This document shows positions 51,873 through 60,314 of a stretch of 64,000 bases of DNA, one piece after another (the stretch's first letter is position 1; the number at the start of each line of letters is the position of its first letter). Under the pieces are notes generated by a model. It made no database searches, was not told where the DNA came from, and was given only the letters and a program-made list of their open reading frames with translations. The DNA comes from Microbacterium sp. 8M (GTDB taxonomy: Bacteria; Actinomycetota; Actinomycetes; Actinomycetales; Microbacteriaceae): NCBI RefSeq assembly GCF_902506375.1, contig NZ_LR733284.1, positions 2,096,059-2,160,058 on the forward strand, in the 5' to 3' direction. The position numbers and the translations under genes were made by a program.

Positions 51873-52807
51873 TCCAGGCCGCCGACGCGCCCGTCCGCCC
51901 CGACGCGGTGGCGGGGCCTCCCCCTGCGCGCCTCGACCGCGCCGCATGGACGGCGCGCGCCGAAGCGCATGCCGCACGCGCGGACGCGCTGACCGCGGAG
52001 CGCCGTGCCAGGCAGGCCCGCCGGGAGAAGCATCCGGTGCACGACTTCCTCTTCACCTACTACGGGTACAAGCCGGGTCAGCTGCGCCGCTGGCACCCCG
52101 GAGCGGGTGTCGTCCTCGAGGACGCGCCGGAGCGGGCGGCATGGCGCTGGTACTCCCCTGCACCGGGTCGCGACGCCTACGCACCCGATGCGGCCGGGTA
52201 CCAGGCGGACAAGCCCGAGCTCGCACGGCTCGTGCACGCGATGCTCGCCCGCACCGCGGCGCGCCCCGGGCAGTTCGGCTGCTTCGGGCTGCACGAGTGG
52301 GCCATGGTGTACCGCACGCCGGAGCACCGCCACGAGGTGCCGCTGCGACTCGGCCAGGCCGGCACGGATGCCGTGGTCGAGCAGGGCGAACTGCGCTGCA
52401 CGCACATCGACGCGTTCCGGTTCTTCACGCCGGACGCGGTGCCGCGCAACCGCCTCGCCCCGACCCGTGAGACCCAGCCCGAGCTGGAGCAGCCCGGGTG
52501 CCTGCACGCAGGGATGGATGTGTACAAGTGGGCGATGAAGCTCGGCCCGCTGGTGCCGGGCGAGCTGCTGCTGGACGCGTTCGAGCTCGCGCGCGACATC
52601 CGCGTCCTGGACATGGAGGCGGCGCCCTACGACCTGTCGGACTGGGGCGTCGAGCCGGTGCGGATCGAGACCGCCGAGGGCAAGGCCGAGTACGTGCGCC
52701 GGCAGCGCGATTTCGCCGAGCGCGGGAACGCGCTGCGCGCGCGGATCCTCGACGCCTGGCTGGGATCCGCAGGGCTCCCGGTTCCTGAGCGACCCTCCGG
52801 TTCCTGA
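51869..52807 (+). CDS. actinobacterial family often labelled 3-methyladenine DNA glycosylase
   Basis: A 312-aa protein with an Ala/Arg-rich helical N terminus, then HPVHDFLFTYYGYKPGQLRRWHPG and CTHIDAFRFFTPDAVPRN. This family is labelled 3-methyladenine DNA glycosylase in actinobacterial genomes, but I see no helix-hairpin-helix or other known glycosylase motif, so the function should be treated as unproven. It overlaps the phosphatase gene (ATGA). Its last ten codons and stop are formed by copies of a 19-bp tandem repeat. Confidence 0.7.
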   Translation: MIQAADAPVRPDAVAGPPPARLDRAAWTARAEAHAARADALTAERRARQARREKHPVHDFLFTYYGYKPGQLRRWHPGAGVVLEDAPERAAWRWYSPAPGRDAYAPDAAGYQADKPELARLVHAMLARTAARPGQFGCFGLHEWAMVYRTPEHRHEVPLRLGQAGTDAVVEQGELRCTHIDAFRFFTPDAVPRNRLAPTRETQPELEQPGCLHAGMDVYKWAMKLGPLVPGELLLDAFELARDIRVLDMEAAPYDLSDWGVEPVRIETAEGKAEYVRRQRDFAERGNALRARILDAWLGSAGLPVPERPSGS

Positions 52808-52853
52808 GCGTCCCTCCGGCTGCTGAGCGATCCTCCGGTTCCTGAGCGAGCCG
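52778..52853. repeat. four 19-bp tandem repeats across the end of a gene
   Basis: Four consecutive 19-bp units begin at 52778, 52797, 52816 and 52835, with consensus CCGGTTCCTGAGCGAYCCT. The first and part of the second are coding and supply the TGA at 52805-52807. The fourth runs into GCGAGACGAAGG, a motif common in intergenic repeats of related genomes. Two copies of TTCAGCGCCCGGC follow (52872, 52903). Confidence 0.9.
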
Positions 52854-52903
52854 CGGGCGAGACGAAGGACGTTCAGCGCCCGGCCGCGCTCAGCACCCCG
52901 GAT

Positions 52904-54118
52904 TCAGCGCCCGGCGAGCTGATCGGCGATCTGCAGACGCAGCGCGACCACCCGGGAAGCCGCCTCGGCGAGGCGATCCCTCGGCAGCGTGCCGCTCTGC
53001 ACGGCGGCGGCGAGGCCGTCCGCGATCCGTTGCGCGGTGCCGGGTCCCGCGCCGTCGAGCGCGAGCACGAGATCACTGCCCGCCGCGACCGAACGCACGG
53101 CGTCGGCCACCTCGTCCGCGTAGGCGGGGTCGCCGGAGTCGACGAGCATGTCGAGGTCGTCGGTGACGATGACGCCGCGGAACCCCAGGTCTTCGCGCAG
53201 AATCCGGTGCCACGTAGGCGAGAGCGACGCCGGCTGGGCGTCGACGGCGGTGTAGGCGAGGTGCCCCATCATCACGAGCGGCGCTCCGGCCCGGATCCCG
53301 GCCAGGAACGGCGGCGCCACCTGCGCACGCCAGGTCTCCAGATCCATCGTCGTCGCCGGAATGGTGTGGTGCGAATCCCCCTCCGCGGCGCCGTGGCCCG
53401 GGAAGTGCTTGAGGGTGCTGCGCACCGCCGACGCCTCCCCGCGCACGGCCGCGTCGACGCGCTCGGCCGCCGCGGCCGGATCCGTACCGAACGAGCGGGA
53501 GTAGATGAAGGAGCCGGGCCCCTGCGCCACGTCGGCGACGATCCCGAAGTTCACCGTGACGCCCGCATCGGCGAGCAGCTTCCCGCGGGTGGCGAACGCG
53601 GCCTCGGCGGCACTCGGCGGCTCGGACTTCAGCACGTCGGCGCCGGGCCCGGTGTCCCAGGGCAGACGCGTCACATCGCCGCCCTCCTCGTCGGTCGCGA
53701 TGAGCGGCGGCAGCTCGGGGTCGACGGTCAGGGCGGTGGTCACGGCGCGCAGACCGTCGGACGTGGGCGGGATGTTCCCGGCCATCAGGATGAACCCGCC
53801 GAAGCCGCCGGTCATCATGGCGTGCAGCGCCGCGGGATCCGTACCGGGAGCGTTGCCCATCACCACGCAGGCCGCCTGCTGCGGGACGTCCATGCGCTCG
53901 ACGATCCGCCGGGTCCGCTCCGCGAGCGTCGGGGGCGCGGTCGCCGTCACTGTCGGAGTCGGTGACGCGCTGGGCCGGCCGGTGGGAGACTTCCCCGCAG
54001 CGTCTCCCGAGGGCGCGCACGCCGTGGCGAGGAGCAGCGCGGCGAGGGCCGCGGTCGCCGCGGACACGCGTCGGATCACCCGGCGCGCGTCGTGCGCCCT
54101 GCTCGCTCGCGACCGCAT
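52904..54118 (-). CDS. GH3 family lipoprotein (beta-N-acetylhexosaminidase-like)
   Basis: A 404-aa lipoprotein with lipobox LLATAC (C34) and a Pro/Thr/Ser linker. The GH3 barrel has KHFPGHG near residue 237 and the expected nucleophile D320 in GVIVTDDLDM. NagZ-like enzymes remove N-acetylglucosamine from wall fragments, here probably outside the membrane. TAGGCT 7 nt before ATG 54118 indicates a leaderless message divergent from the exporter gene. Confidence 0.9.
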   Translation of the reverse strand: MRSRASRAHDARRVIRRVSAATAALAALLLATACAPSGDAAGKSPTGRPSASPTPTVTATAPPTLAERTRRIVERMDVPQQAACVVMGNAPGTDPAALHAMMTGGFGGFILMAGNIPPTSDGLRAVTTALTVDPELPPLIATDEEGGDVTRLPWDTGPGADVLKSEPPSAAEAAFATRGKLLADAGVTVNFGIVADVAQGPGSFIYSRSFGTDPAAAAERVDAAVRGEASAVRSTLKHFPGHGAAEGDSHHTIPATTMDLETWRAQVAPPFLAGIRAGAPLVMMGHLAYTAVDAQPASLSPTWHRILREDLGFRGVIVTDDLDMLVDSGDPAYADEVADAVRSVAAGSDLVLALDGAGPGTAQRIADGLAAAVQSGTLPRDRLAEAASRVVALRLQIADQLAGR

Positions 54119-54159
54119 GCGTTCCAGCCTAGGTCGACGCAGGTTCTACGATCTCTGTG
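54119..54159. promoter_or_regulatory. compact divergent promoters
   Basis: Only 41 bp separate two genes that both look leaderless. TAGGCT (minus, 54126-54131) lies 7 nt from the GH3 ATG and TACGAT (plus, 54147-54152) lies 7 nt from the exporter ATG, so the -35 regions overlap. Confidence 0.6.
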
Positions 54160-55449
54160 ATGTCCCCTTCCGATCCCGTCTCGCCGGATGTCGCCCTCGG
54201 CGATCTCGGCGCGCTGCTGCTCGACGCCGGCGTGTCGGTGACCGACGTGCGCGGCACCCTCGAACGCGCCCGCGACGCGGTCGTCCCGGGCACCGAGCTG
54301 GCGTTCGCCGTGCTCCCCGAGCATGTCTTCGTGAGCCGCCCCGGCGTGCCGCGGGCGACCACCATCGCAGCCGGCGGCGGCCCGGCGCTCACGTTCCGGC
54401 AGACCGCGCACGCCTCGCGGCTCGCCCGGCGGCTCGAGGCGGGACGCGTCACCCTCGACCAGGTGCCAGGGCACGTGGCGCACATCCGCGGTCTCGAGCG
54501 CCGCCACCCCGTGCTGCAGACGGCGCTCGGCGGCGCCCTGCTGTCCGCAGGGCTCGCGGTGCTGTTCCGGTGCCCCTGGTGGGCCGTCCTGCTCGCGATG
54601 CTCGTGGGCGCGCTCGTCGCGTCGATCGTGCTCATCACCGAGCGGATCCGGGCAGCGGCCGCCGTGGTGCCGTTCGTGGCGTCGCTGATCTCGACCCTCG
54701 TCGTCGGGGTGGTGGCCGACCGACTCGACTTCGGCGCGGTGCCGCTGTTCGCCGTGTGCGCGCCGGTGGCGCTGCTGGTGCCCGGGGCGCTCATCACGAA
54801 CGCGCTGCTCGAGCTCACCGCGGCCGATATCGTGACCGGGGCCTCGCGGCTCGTCTACGGCCTCATCATGCTCACGTTCATGGCGGCCGGGATCTTCACC
54901 GGCGCCGCCGCGACGGGGCTCCGCGTCGATCCGCACTCCGCCGCGCTCGTCGGCGAGACCTCGCTCGTCACCGGGCACGGCGGCTGGGAGGCGGTGCCGC
55001 CGCTCGCCTGGAGCTGGATCGGCGTCGTGGTGCTCGCGATCGGGATCGGGCTGAGTTTCGGATCCGGCTTCCGGCTCACGATCGCCACCGTGATCGTGAT
55101 GATCTGCACCTATGCGGCGCTCATGCTGCTGAGCCCCTTCACCGGCAGCACCGTCGCCACCGGGATCACGGCGGGCCTGCTCTTCCTCGCCGCCCGCGTG
55201 CTGGAGCGGATGACGCTGGCGATGCCCGCGACGGTGTCGTTCCAGCCGGCGTTCCTGCTGCTGGTGCCCGGGACGGTCGGTCTGGTCGCGCTCGCCTCCT
55301 TCGACGCGGCCGCGCTCGCCGCTGCGCCGATGATCTTCATCAGCCTGTGCATCGGCACGAAGGTCGGCGCGCTCCTCGCCGACCTGCTGCGGATCACGCG
55401 CCCGGTGGCGCCCTCGACCGCGACGGGCTCGATCCACATCATCCGCTGA
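54160..55449 (+). CDS. ThrE-type threonine/serine exporter family protein
   Basis: A 429-aa membrane protein with an N-terminal hydrophilic domain (LGDLGALLLDAGVSVTDVR) of the ThrE/YjjP type, about ten helices, and a second YjjB-like half near the C terminus. ThrE of Corynebacterium exports threonine and serine. ATG 54160 is chosen because TACGAT is 7 nt upstream; a GTG one codon earlier is possible. Confidence 0.87.
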   Translation: MSPSDPVSPDVALGDLGALLLDAGVSVTDVRGTLERARDAVVPGTELAFAVLPEHVFVSRPGVPRATTIAAGGGPALTFRQTAHASRLARRLEAGRVTLDQVPGHVAHIRGLERRHPVLQTALGGALLSAGLAVLFRCPWWAVLLAMLVGALVASIVLITERIRAAAAVVPFVASLISTLVVGVVADRLDFGAVPLFAVCAPVALLVPGALITNALLELTAADIVTGASRLVYGLIMLTFMAAGIFTGAAATGLRVDPHSAALVGETSLVTGHGGWEAVPPLAWSWIGVVVLAIGIGLSFGSGFRLTIATVIVMICTYAALMLLSPFTGSTVATGITAGLLFLAARVLERMTLAMPATVSFQPAFLLLVPGTVGLVALASFDAAALAAAPMIFISLCIGTKVGALLADLLRITRPVAPSTATGSIHIIR

Positions 55450-55465
55450 GCGGACCGACGCACCC

Positions 55466-56536
55466 TCACCGCACGTCGGCGGCGATCGGCGCGCGGGCGA
55501 GGAACTGCCGCACGCCGCGGGCTGCGGTGCGTCCGGCGCGATTCGCCCCGATCGTGCTGGCGGAAGGACCGTAGCCGACCAGCTGGATCCGCGGATCCTT
55601 CACCGCGGTAGTGCCCCGACCGCCGTGATCGAGCTGGATCCCGCCGCGCTCGCTGCGCAGGTGCAGCGGGGCGAGGTGCGCGATCGCGGGACGGAAGCCG
55701 GTGGCCCACAGGATCGCGTCCACATGCTCGAAGGAGCCGTCCGCCCAGCGCACGCCGTCGGGCTCGATGCGCTGGAACATCGGCCGCCGGGCGTCGTAGA
55801 CGCCGAGCCGGGCGGCCTCCTGCTCCTGCGGCCGCAGCATGAGGCCCGTGACGCTCACCACGCTCTGGGGCGCGAGCCCCTGGGCGACGCGCTGCTCCAC
55901 AAGCGCCACCGCGGCGGCGCCCGCCTCGGGGGTGAAGTCGTCCGTGCGCCAGACCGGCGGCCGGCGGGTCGCCCACAGCACGTCCGTGATCGGGGCGAGC
56001 GCTCCCAGGAACTGCACGGCCGACGCGCCGCCGCCGACGACGAGCACGCGCTTGCCCCGGAAGCGCTCCGGCCCGGGGTAGTCGACGGTGTGGAACTGCT
56101 CGCCGAGGAACGTCTCCATGCCCGGGTAGTGCGGCAGGAACGGATGCGTCCAGGTGCCCGTGGCGTTCACCAGCGTGCGCGACCGCCACGTGCCCTCCGC
56201 GGCGTGCACCACCAGGATCCCGTCGTCATCGGTCACGCGGTCCACGTGCACGGGGCGCAGCACCGGGAGGTCGTGCGCCCTCTCGTAGGCGGAGAAGTAC
56301 GCCGGCACGGCGCGGTTGGCCCGCTCCGTGGTGCGCGGAGGCGGCACGGCCCCGGGAAGCTCCGCGACGCCGTGCACGTCCTGCATCGTGAGCGCGTCCC
56401 AGCGATGCCGCCAGGCGCCGCCCGGTGCGTCGTCCGCGTCCAGCACCGCGTGCGGGATGCCGAGCCGGCGCAGGTGGTACGAGGTCGAGAGCCCCGCCTG
56501 GCCGGCGCCGATCACGATGCTGTCGAGGATGTCCAC
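55466..56536 (-). CDS. FAD-dependent oxidoreductase (flavin monooxygenase-like)
   Basis: A 356-aa CzcO/FMO-like protein with FAD site VIGAGQAGLSTSYHL (residues 8-22), GGAWRHRWD, the NADPH-site motif LVVGGGASAVQFLG near 167, and ATGFRP near 285. The substrate is unknown. It lies 66 nt after the GlxA-type regulator gene on the same strand, which may control it. Convergent with the exporter gene. Confidence 0.88.
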   Translation of the reverse strand: MDILDSIVIGAGQAGLSTSYHLRRLGIPHAVLDADDAPGGAWRHRWDALTMQDVHGVAELPGAVPPPRTTERANRAVPAYFSAYERAHDLPVLRPVHVDRVTDDDGILVVHAAEGTWRSRTLVNATGTWTHPFLPHYPGMETFLGEQFHTVDYPGPERFRGKRVLVVGGGASAVQFLGALAPITDVLWATRRPPVWRTDDFTPEAGAAAVALVEQRVAQGLAPQSVVSVTGLMLRPQEQEAARLGVYDARRPMFQRIEPDGVRWADGSFEHVDAILWATGFRPAIAHLAPLHLRSERGGIQLDHGGRGTTAVKDPRIQLVGYGPSASTIGANRAGRTAARGVRQFLARAPIAADVR

Positions 56537-56602
56537 CGCCAGTGCAACGTCACGACCGCGCGCGCTGTTCCCGCGGGGCGCGTGCGGGCGCGAGCCCAGG
56601 CG

Positions 56603-57619
56603 CTAGTGCGTCGCAAGCAGCTCGCCGCGCGACGCGGCCGGATCCGGGTCCGGGAACGGTGCGTCGCAGGCGTACGACCGGCGATAGGCGCTCGGGGCGA
56701 TGCCGACCTCGCGAGTGAAGTGGTGCCGGAAGAGGGTGGCGCTGCCGAAGCCGCAGGACACCGCGATCTCCTCGATCGTCGCATCGGTCGTCTCCAGCGC
56801 CAGCCGCGCCTGCAGCACCCGCTGCGACGCGAGCCACTGCATCGGCGTGACGCCCGTCTCGGCCACGAACCGCCGCGCGAAGGTGCGACTGGACATGTGC
56901 GCGCGCCGGGCGAGCGACGCCACCGAGTGCGGCTCGGCGAGGTGATCGTTCATGTGCGCGAGCACGTCGCCGAGGGCATCGGAGGACACCCGGGGCACGG
57001 GGCGCTCGATGTACTGCCGCTGTCCGCCGTCGCGCTGTGGCGGGACGACCATGTTCCGGGCGATGACGTTCGCCGTCGCGCTCCCCAGTTCCCGGCGCAC
57101 GAGGTGCAGGCTCGCATCGATGCCCGCGGCGGTCCCGGCGCTGGTGATGAGCTCGCCGTCGTCGATGAACAGCACATCGGGGTCCACGCGTGCCGTCGGA
57201 TAGCGCCGCTGCAGCTCCTCGGCGTAGCGCCAGTGCGTCGTGCACGGACGGCCGTCGAGCAAGCCCGCCGCTCCGAGGATGAACGCGCCGGAGCACGCGC
57301 TGAGCAGGATCGCGCCGCGGTCGGATGCGCGCCTGATCGCGTCGAGCAGCTCCGCCGGATACTCCTCGGCAGGCCGGACCCGGGCGGCGGGCACCGCGAT
57401 CAGGTCCGCGGTCTCCATCGCCTCGAACCCGTGCTCGGGCACCACCTGCGCGCCCACCTGCGTGGTCACGGGCCGGCCGGGCTCGAGGCCGCAGACGCGG
57501 AAGTCGAACGCCGGGACATCGGAATAGACGCTGCGATCGAGCCCGAACACCTCGGTCAGGAGTCCGAACTCGAACACGGCGAGGCCATCGATCACGGGAA
57601 GGGCGATGCTGCGGAGCAT
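56603..57619 (-). CDS. GlxA-family AraC-type transcriptional regulator
   Basis: A 338-aa regulator with an N-terminal DJ-1/PfpI-like domain (AILLSACSGAFILGAAGLLDG, the nucleophile-elbow Cys is retained) and two AraC HTH motifs (SVASLARRAHMSSRTFARRF; TIEEIAVSCGFGSATLFRHH). ATG 57619 is preferred because TACGCT is 6 nt upstream; a GTG two codons earlier is possible. It probably regulates the adjacent oxidoreductase or divergent small gene (inference). Confidence 0.92.
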   Translation of the reverse strand: MLRSIALPVIDGLAVFEFGLLTEVFGLDRSVYSDVPAFDFRVCGLEPGRPVTTQVGAQVVPEHGFEAMETADLIAVPAARVRPAEEYPAELLDAIRRASDRGAILLSACSGAFILGAAGLLDGRPCTTHWRYAEELQRRYPTARVDPDVLFIDDGELITSAGTAAGIDASLHLVRRELGSATANVIARNMVVPPQRDGGQRQYIERPVPRVSSDALGDVLAHMNDHLAEPHSVASLARRAHMSSRTFARRFVAETGVTPMQWLASQRVLQARLALETTDATIEEIAVSCGFGSATLFRHHFTREVGIAPSAYRRSYACDAPFPDPDPAASRGELLATH

Positions 57620-57704
57620 GGTCACAGCGTAATGGCTGAATCTTTATGAGGAAAGGCTTTCCGCCATCTGGTGGCAGTAAATGCACGTTCGTAGCTTTAA
57701 TGCC

Positions 57705-57923
57705 ATGACAGAGACCACCGCTTCCCAGCCCTCCTTCCGCCTCACCCGCACCGCCGGAACGACCCGGCGCTCCACCTCGGACCACCCGCGCGCCCTTCGC
57801 GTACGGCTCACGCTCCCCGCCTGGCTCCCCCGCTCGATCCTGCAGCGAGGCGGCGTCGCGACGCGCGACGACGTCCGCGCCCTGCGCGATCTGGAAGCAG
57901 CGCGGGACCGCAGCGACTGGTGA
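57705..57923 (+). CDS. small hypothetical basic protein, 72 aa
   Basis: MTETTASQPSFRLTRTAG... ends in DLEAARDRSDW. Arg/Thr-rich first half, then a LPAWLPRSILQRGG segment and an acidic-basic helix. No family recognised, no signal peptide. TAGCTT lies 7 nt before the ATG, a leaderless promoter in an AT-richer patch, which supports it being expressed. It is divergent from the regulator gene. Confidence 0.55.
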   Translation: MTETTASQPSFRLTRTAGTTRRSTSDHPRALRVRLTLPAWLPRSILQRGGVATRDDVRALRDLEAARDRSDW

Positions 57924-57934
57924 GGCCAATGATT

Positions 57935-57961
57935 GTTTATGCGCGTTAATCGCGCATAAAC
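57935..57961. promoter_or_regulatory. operator-like palindrome 1 of the sugar ABC operon
   Basis: GTTTATGCGCG-ttaat-CGCGCATAAAC is a perfect 11-bp inverted repeat, 12 bp after the small gene's stop and 100 bp before the binding-protein gene. It contains GTTAATCG, the reverse complement of an 8-mer in the second site. It might also act as a terminator for the small gene. Confidence 0.6.
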
Positions 57962-58001
57962 GCCACTTGTGCTCAGAATTGGATCCGGCTAAGGTCATCT
58001 A

Positions 58002-58017
58002 AACGATTAACATCGTT
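58002..58017. promoter_or_regulatory. operator-like palindrome 2 of the sugar ABC operon
   Basis: AACGAT-taac-ATCGTT lies 43 bp before the binding-protein start, in the expected promoter region (TTGGAT -35-like at about 57979). It contains CGATTAAC. A LacI-family regulator, such as the one encoded four genes downstream, is the likely ligand. Confidence 0.6.
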
Positions 58018-58060
58018 CGGCCTGCGGCCACTATCTCGTTCGAAGGAGCACCTGATACCC

Positions 58061-59344
58061 ATGCCACATCTGTCCTCTCGAGTCCGCGGCATCGCCGCCG
58101 TCTCCGCCGCGGCCGTCGCGGCCCTCGCCCTGGCCGGCTGCTCGGGAGGCAGCGCCGGCGGCAGCGCCGACTCGTCCGAGAAGGTCACCCTGACCTACGC
58201 GATCTGGGACCAGAACCAGCAGCCGGCCATGCAGAAGATCGCCGACGCGTTCCACAAGGAGCACCCGAACGTCACGATCAAGATCCAGCTGACGCCGAAC
58301 AAGGAGTACTGGACGAAGCTGCAGACCGCCGTGTCGGGCGGATCGGGCCCCGACGTGTTCTGGATGAACGGCCCGCACATCCAGCTGTACGCGTCCAACG
58401 GCGTGCTCGCACCGCTCGACGACCAGAAGATCGACACGGCGGAGTACCCGAAGAGCCTCGTCGACCTGTACACCTACGACGGGAAGATCTACGGCGCCCC
58501 GAAGGACTTCGACACGGTCGCCGTCTGGTACAACAAGGCGCTCTTCGACGCCGCCGGCGTGGCGTACCCCAAGGAGGGCTGGACCTGGGAGGACATGACC
58601 GCCACCGCGGCCAAGCTCACCGACAAGGCCAAGGGCGTCTACGGCATCGCGGCACCGCAGTACAGCCAGGAGAACTACTACGACTCCATCCCCCAGGCCG
58701 GCGGCTACGTGATCAGCCCCGATCACAAGAAGACCGGCTACGGCTCGCCCGAGGCGCTCAAGGGCGTCCAGTTCTGGCTCGACTTCATCAAGGCGGGCTC
58801 CTCCCCGACCGCGCAGCAGATGACCGACACGGCCCCGGAGGACATGTTCCTCTCCGGCAAGGTGGCGATGCTGCAGACCGGCTCGTGGTCGGCGATCGGC
58901 TACGCGCAGAACCCCGACATCGCCGACAAGGTCAATGTCGCGCCCCTTCCCCAGGGCCCGGACGGCAACCAGAGCGTCATCCACGGTCTCGCCAACGTCG
59001 CGAACGCGAAGAGCCCGCACGTGGCCCAGGCGAAGGCGTTCGCCGCCTTCGCGAGCGGCAAGCAGGCCTCCGAGATCCAGGCCGAGACCGGCACCGTGAT
59101 CCCGGCCTACAACGGCACGCAGGACGCGTGGGTCAAGGCCATGCCCCAGTACGACCTGCACTTCTACATCGACGGGCTGAAGGACGCCGTCCCCTACCCG
59201 GTGTCGAAGAACACCTCCACATGGACGCAGTTCGAGACCGACATCCTGTCGCAGGTGTGGGCCGGCACACTGCCCGCCGAGGAGGGCATGAAGCAGCTGG
59301 CCGACAAGATGCAGGCCGCCCTCGACGCCGAGCAGAAGAAGTGA
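58061..59344 (+). CDS. sugar-binding lipoprotein of a CUT1 ABC transporter
   Basis: A 427-aa solute-binding protein with lipobox LALAGC (C27) and then a Gly/Ser linker. It has the family's TLTYAIWDQNQQPAMQKI start and GGSGPDVFWMNGPHIQLYAS. GAAGGAG is upstream. First gene of the operon SBP-permease-permease-LacI-dehydrogenase. The sugar is not predictable from sequence. Confidence 0.95.
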   Translation: MPHLSSRVRGIAAVSAAAVAALALAGCSGGSAGGSADSSEKVTLTYAIWDQNQQPAMQKIADAFHKEHPNVTIKIQLTPNKEYWTKLQTAVSGGSGPDVFWMNGPHIQLYASNGVLAPLDDQKIDTAEYPKSLVDLYTYDGKIYGAPKDFDTVAVWYNKALFDAAGVAYPKEGWTWEDMTATAAKLTDKAKGVYGIAAPQYSQENYYDSIPQAGGYVISPDHKKTGYGSPEALKGVQFWLDFIKAGSSPTAQQMTDTAPEDMFLSGKVAMLQTGSWSAIGYAQNPDIADKVNVAPLPQGPDGNQSVIHGLANVANAKSPHVAQAKAFAAFASGKQASEIQAETGTVIPAYNGTQDAWVKAMPQYDLHFYIDGLKDAVPYPVSKNTSTWTQFETDILSQVWAGTLPAEEGMKQLADKMQAALDAEQKK

Positions 59345-59345
59345 C

Positions 59346-60314
59346 ATGTCGGATCTGATCGCACAGCGCGAGAGCGCTCCGATCTCCGAGCTGGACCGGG
59401 GACGCAGGCGCGTCCCCGGCTCCGGCCGGCGGGGGCGCGGCCCCGGGCAGTCGGCATGGTGGGCGCTCGTGTTCATCGGCCCGACCGCGCTCGGCCTCCT
59501 CGTCTTCTACCTGTGGCCGACCGTGCGCACGTTCGCGATGTCGTTCACGCAGACCGGTCCGTTCGGCGGGTCGACCTTCGTCGGCCTCGACAACTACGTC
59601 CGGCTCTTCCAGGATCCGACCCTGGTCCATGCGCTGCTGAACACCGCCGAGTACACGGTCATCGCTCTCATCGGGATCCCGATCGCGATCGCGATCGCCG
59701 CGCTGCTCAACACCACGGGCCTCAAGGGCCGCAGCGCCTACCGCACTCTCTACTTCATCCCGGTCGTGACGATGCCCGCGGCGATCGCGCTCGTCTGGCG
59801 CATGATCTACAACGGCGACTACGGCGTGCTGAACCAGTTCCTGCACCTGTTCGGGATCCAGGGGAAGTCGTGGCTCACCGATCCGTCGACGGCCCTGGTA
59901 GCCGTCGCCGTCGTCGGGATCTGGGCCGGCCTGGGTACCAACGTCGTGATCTTCCTCGCCGGCCTGCAGGGCATCCCGGACACCGTCCTCGAGGCGGCGG
60001 ATCTGGACGGTGCGGGCCCGATCCGCAAGTTCTTCTCCATCACCATCCCGCTGCTGAGCCCGTCGATCTTCTTCGTCAGCGTCGTGAGCGTGATCGGCGC
60101 CCTCCAGGTGTTCGACCTCATCTACATGATGCTCGGCAAGAGCAACCCCGCCCTGCCGAACACGGAGACGATCGTCTACCTCTTCTACCAGGCGGGCTTC
60201 ATCGACAACGAGCGCGGCTACGCGGCGGCGATCGCGTTCCTGTTGCTCGTCATCATCCTCATCCTGACCGTCATCCAGTTCCGGCTGCAGAAGAAGTGGG
60301 TGCACTATGAGTGA
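59346..60314 (+). CDS. sugar ABC transporter permease (MalF/UgpA type)
   Basis: This 322-aa permease has a basic N terminus and six helices starting WWALVFIGPTALGLLVFYLW. The EAA loop is EAADLDGAGPIRKFFSITIP. It starts 1 nt after the binding-protein stop and overlaps the next permease by 8 nt. Confidence 0.94.
   Translation: MSDLIAQRESAPISELDRGRRRVPGSGRRGRGPGQSAWWALVFIGPTALGLLVFYLWPTVRTFAMSFTQTGPFGGSTFVGLDNYVRLFQDPTLVHALLNTAEYTVIALIGIPIAIAIAALLNTTGLKGRSAYRTLYFIPVVTMPAAIALVWRMIYNGDYGVLNQFLHLFGIQGKSWLTDPSTALVAVAVVGIWAGLGTNVVIFLAGLQGIPDTVLEAADLDGAGPIRKFFSITIPLLSPSIFFVSVVSVIGALQVFDLIYMMLGKSNPALPNTETIVYLFYQAGFIDNERGYAAAIAFLLLVIILILTVIQFRLQKKWVHYE

Noticed and set aside
52778..52853. Tandem repeats as a CRISPR array
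   Set aside because: Units are contiguous 19-bp copies without spacers and no cas genes are near.
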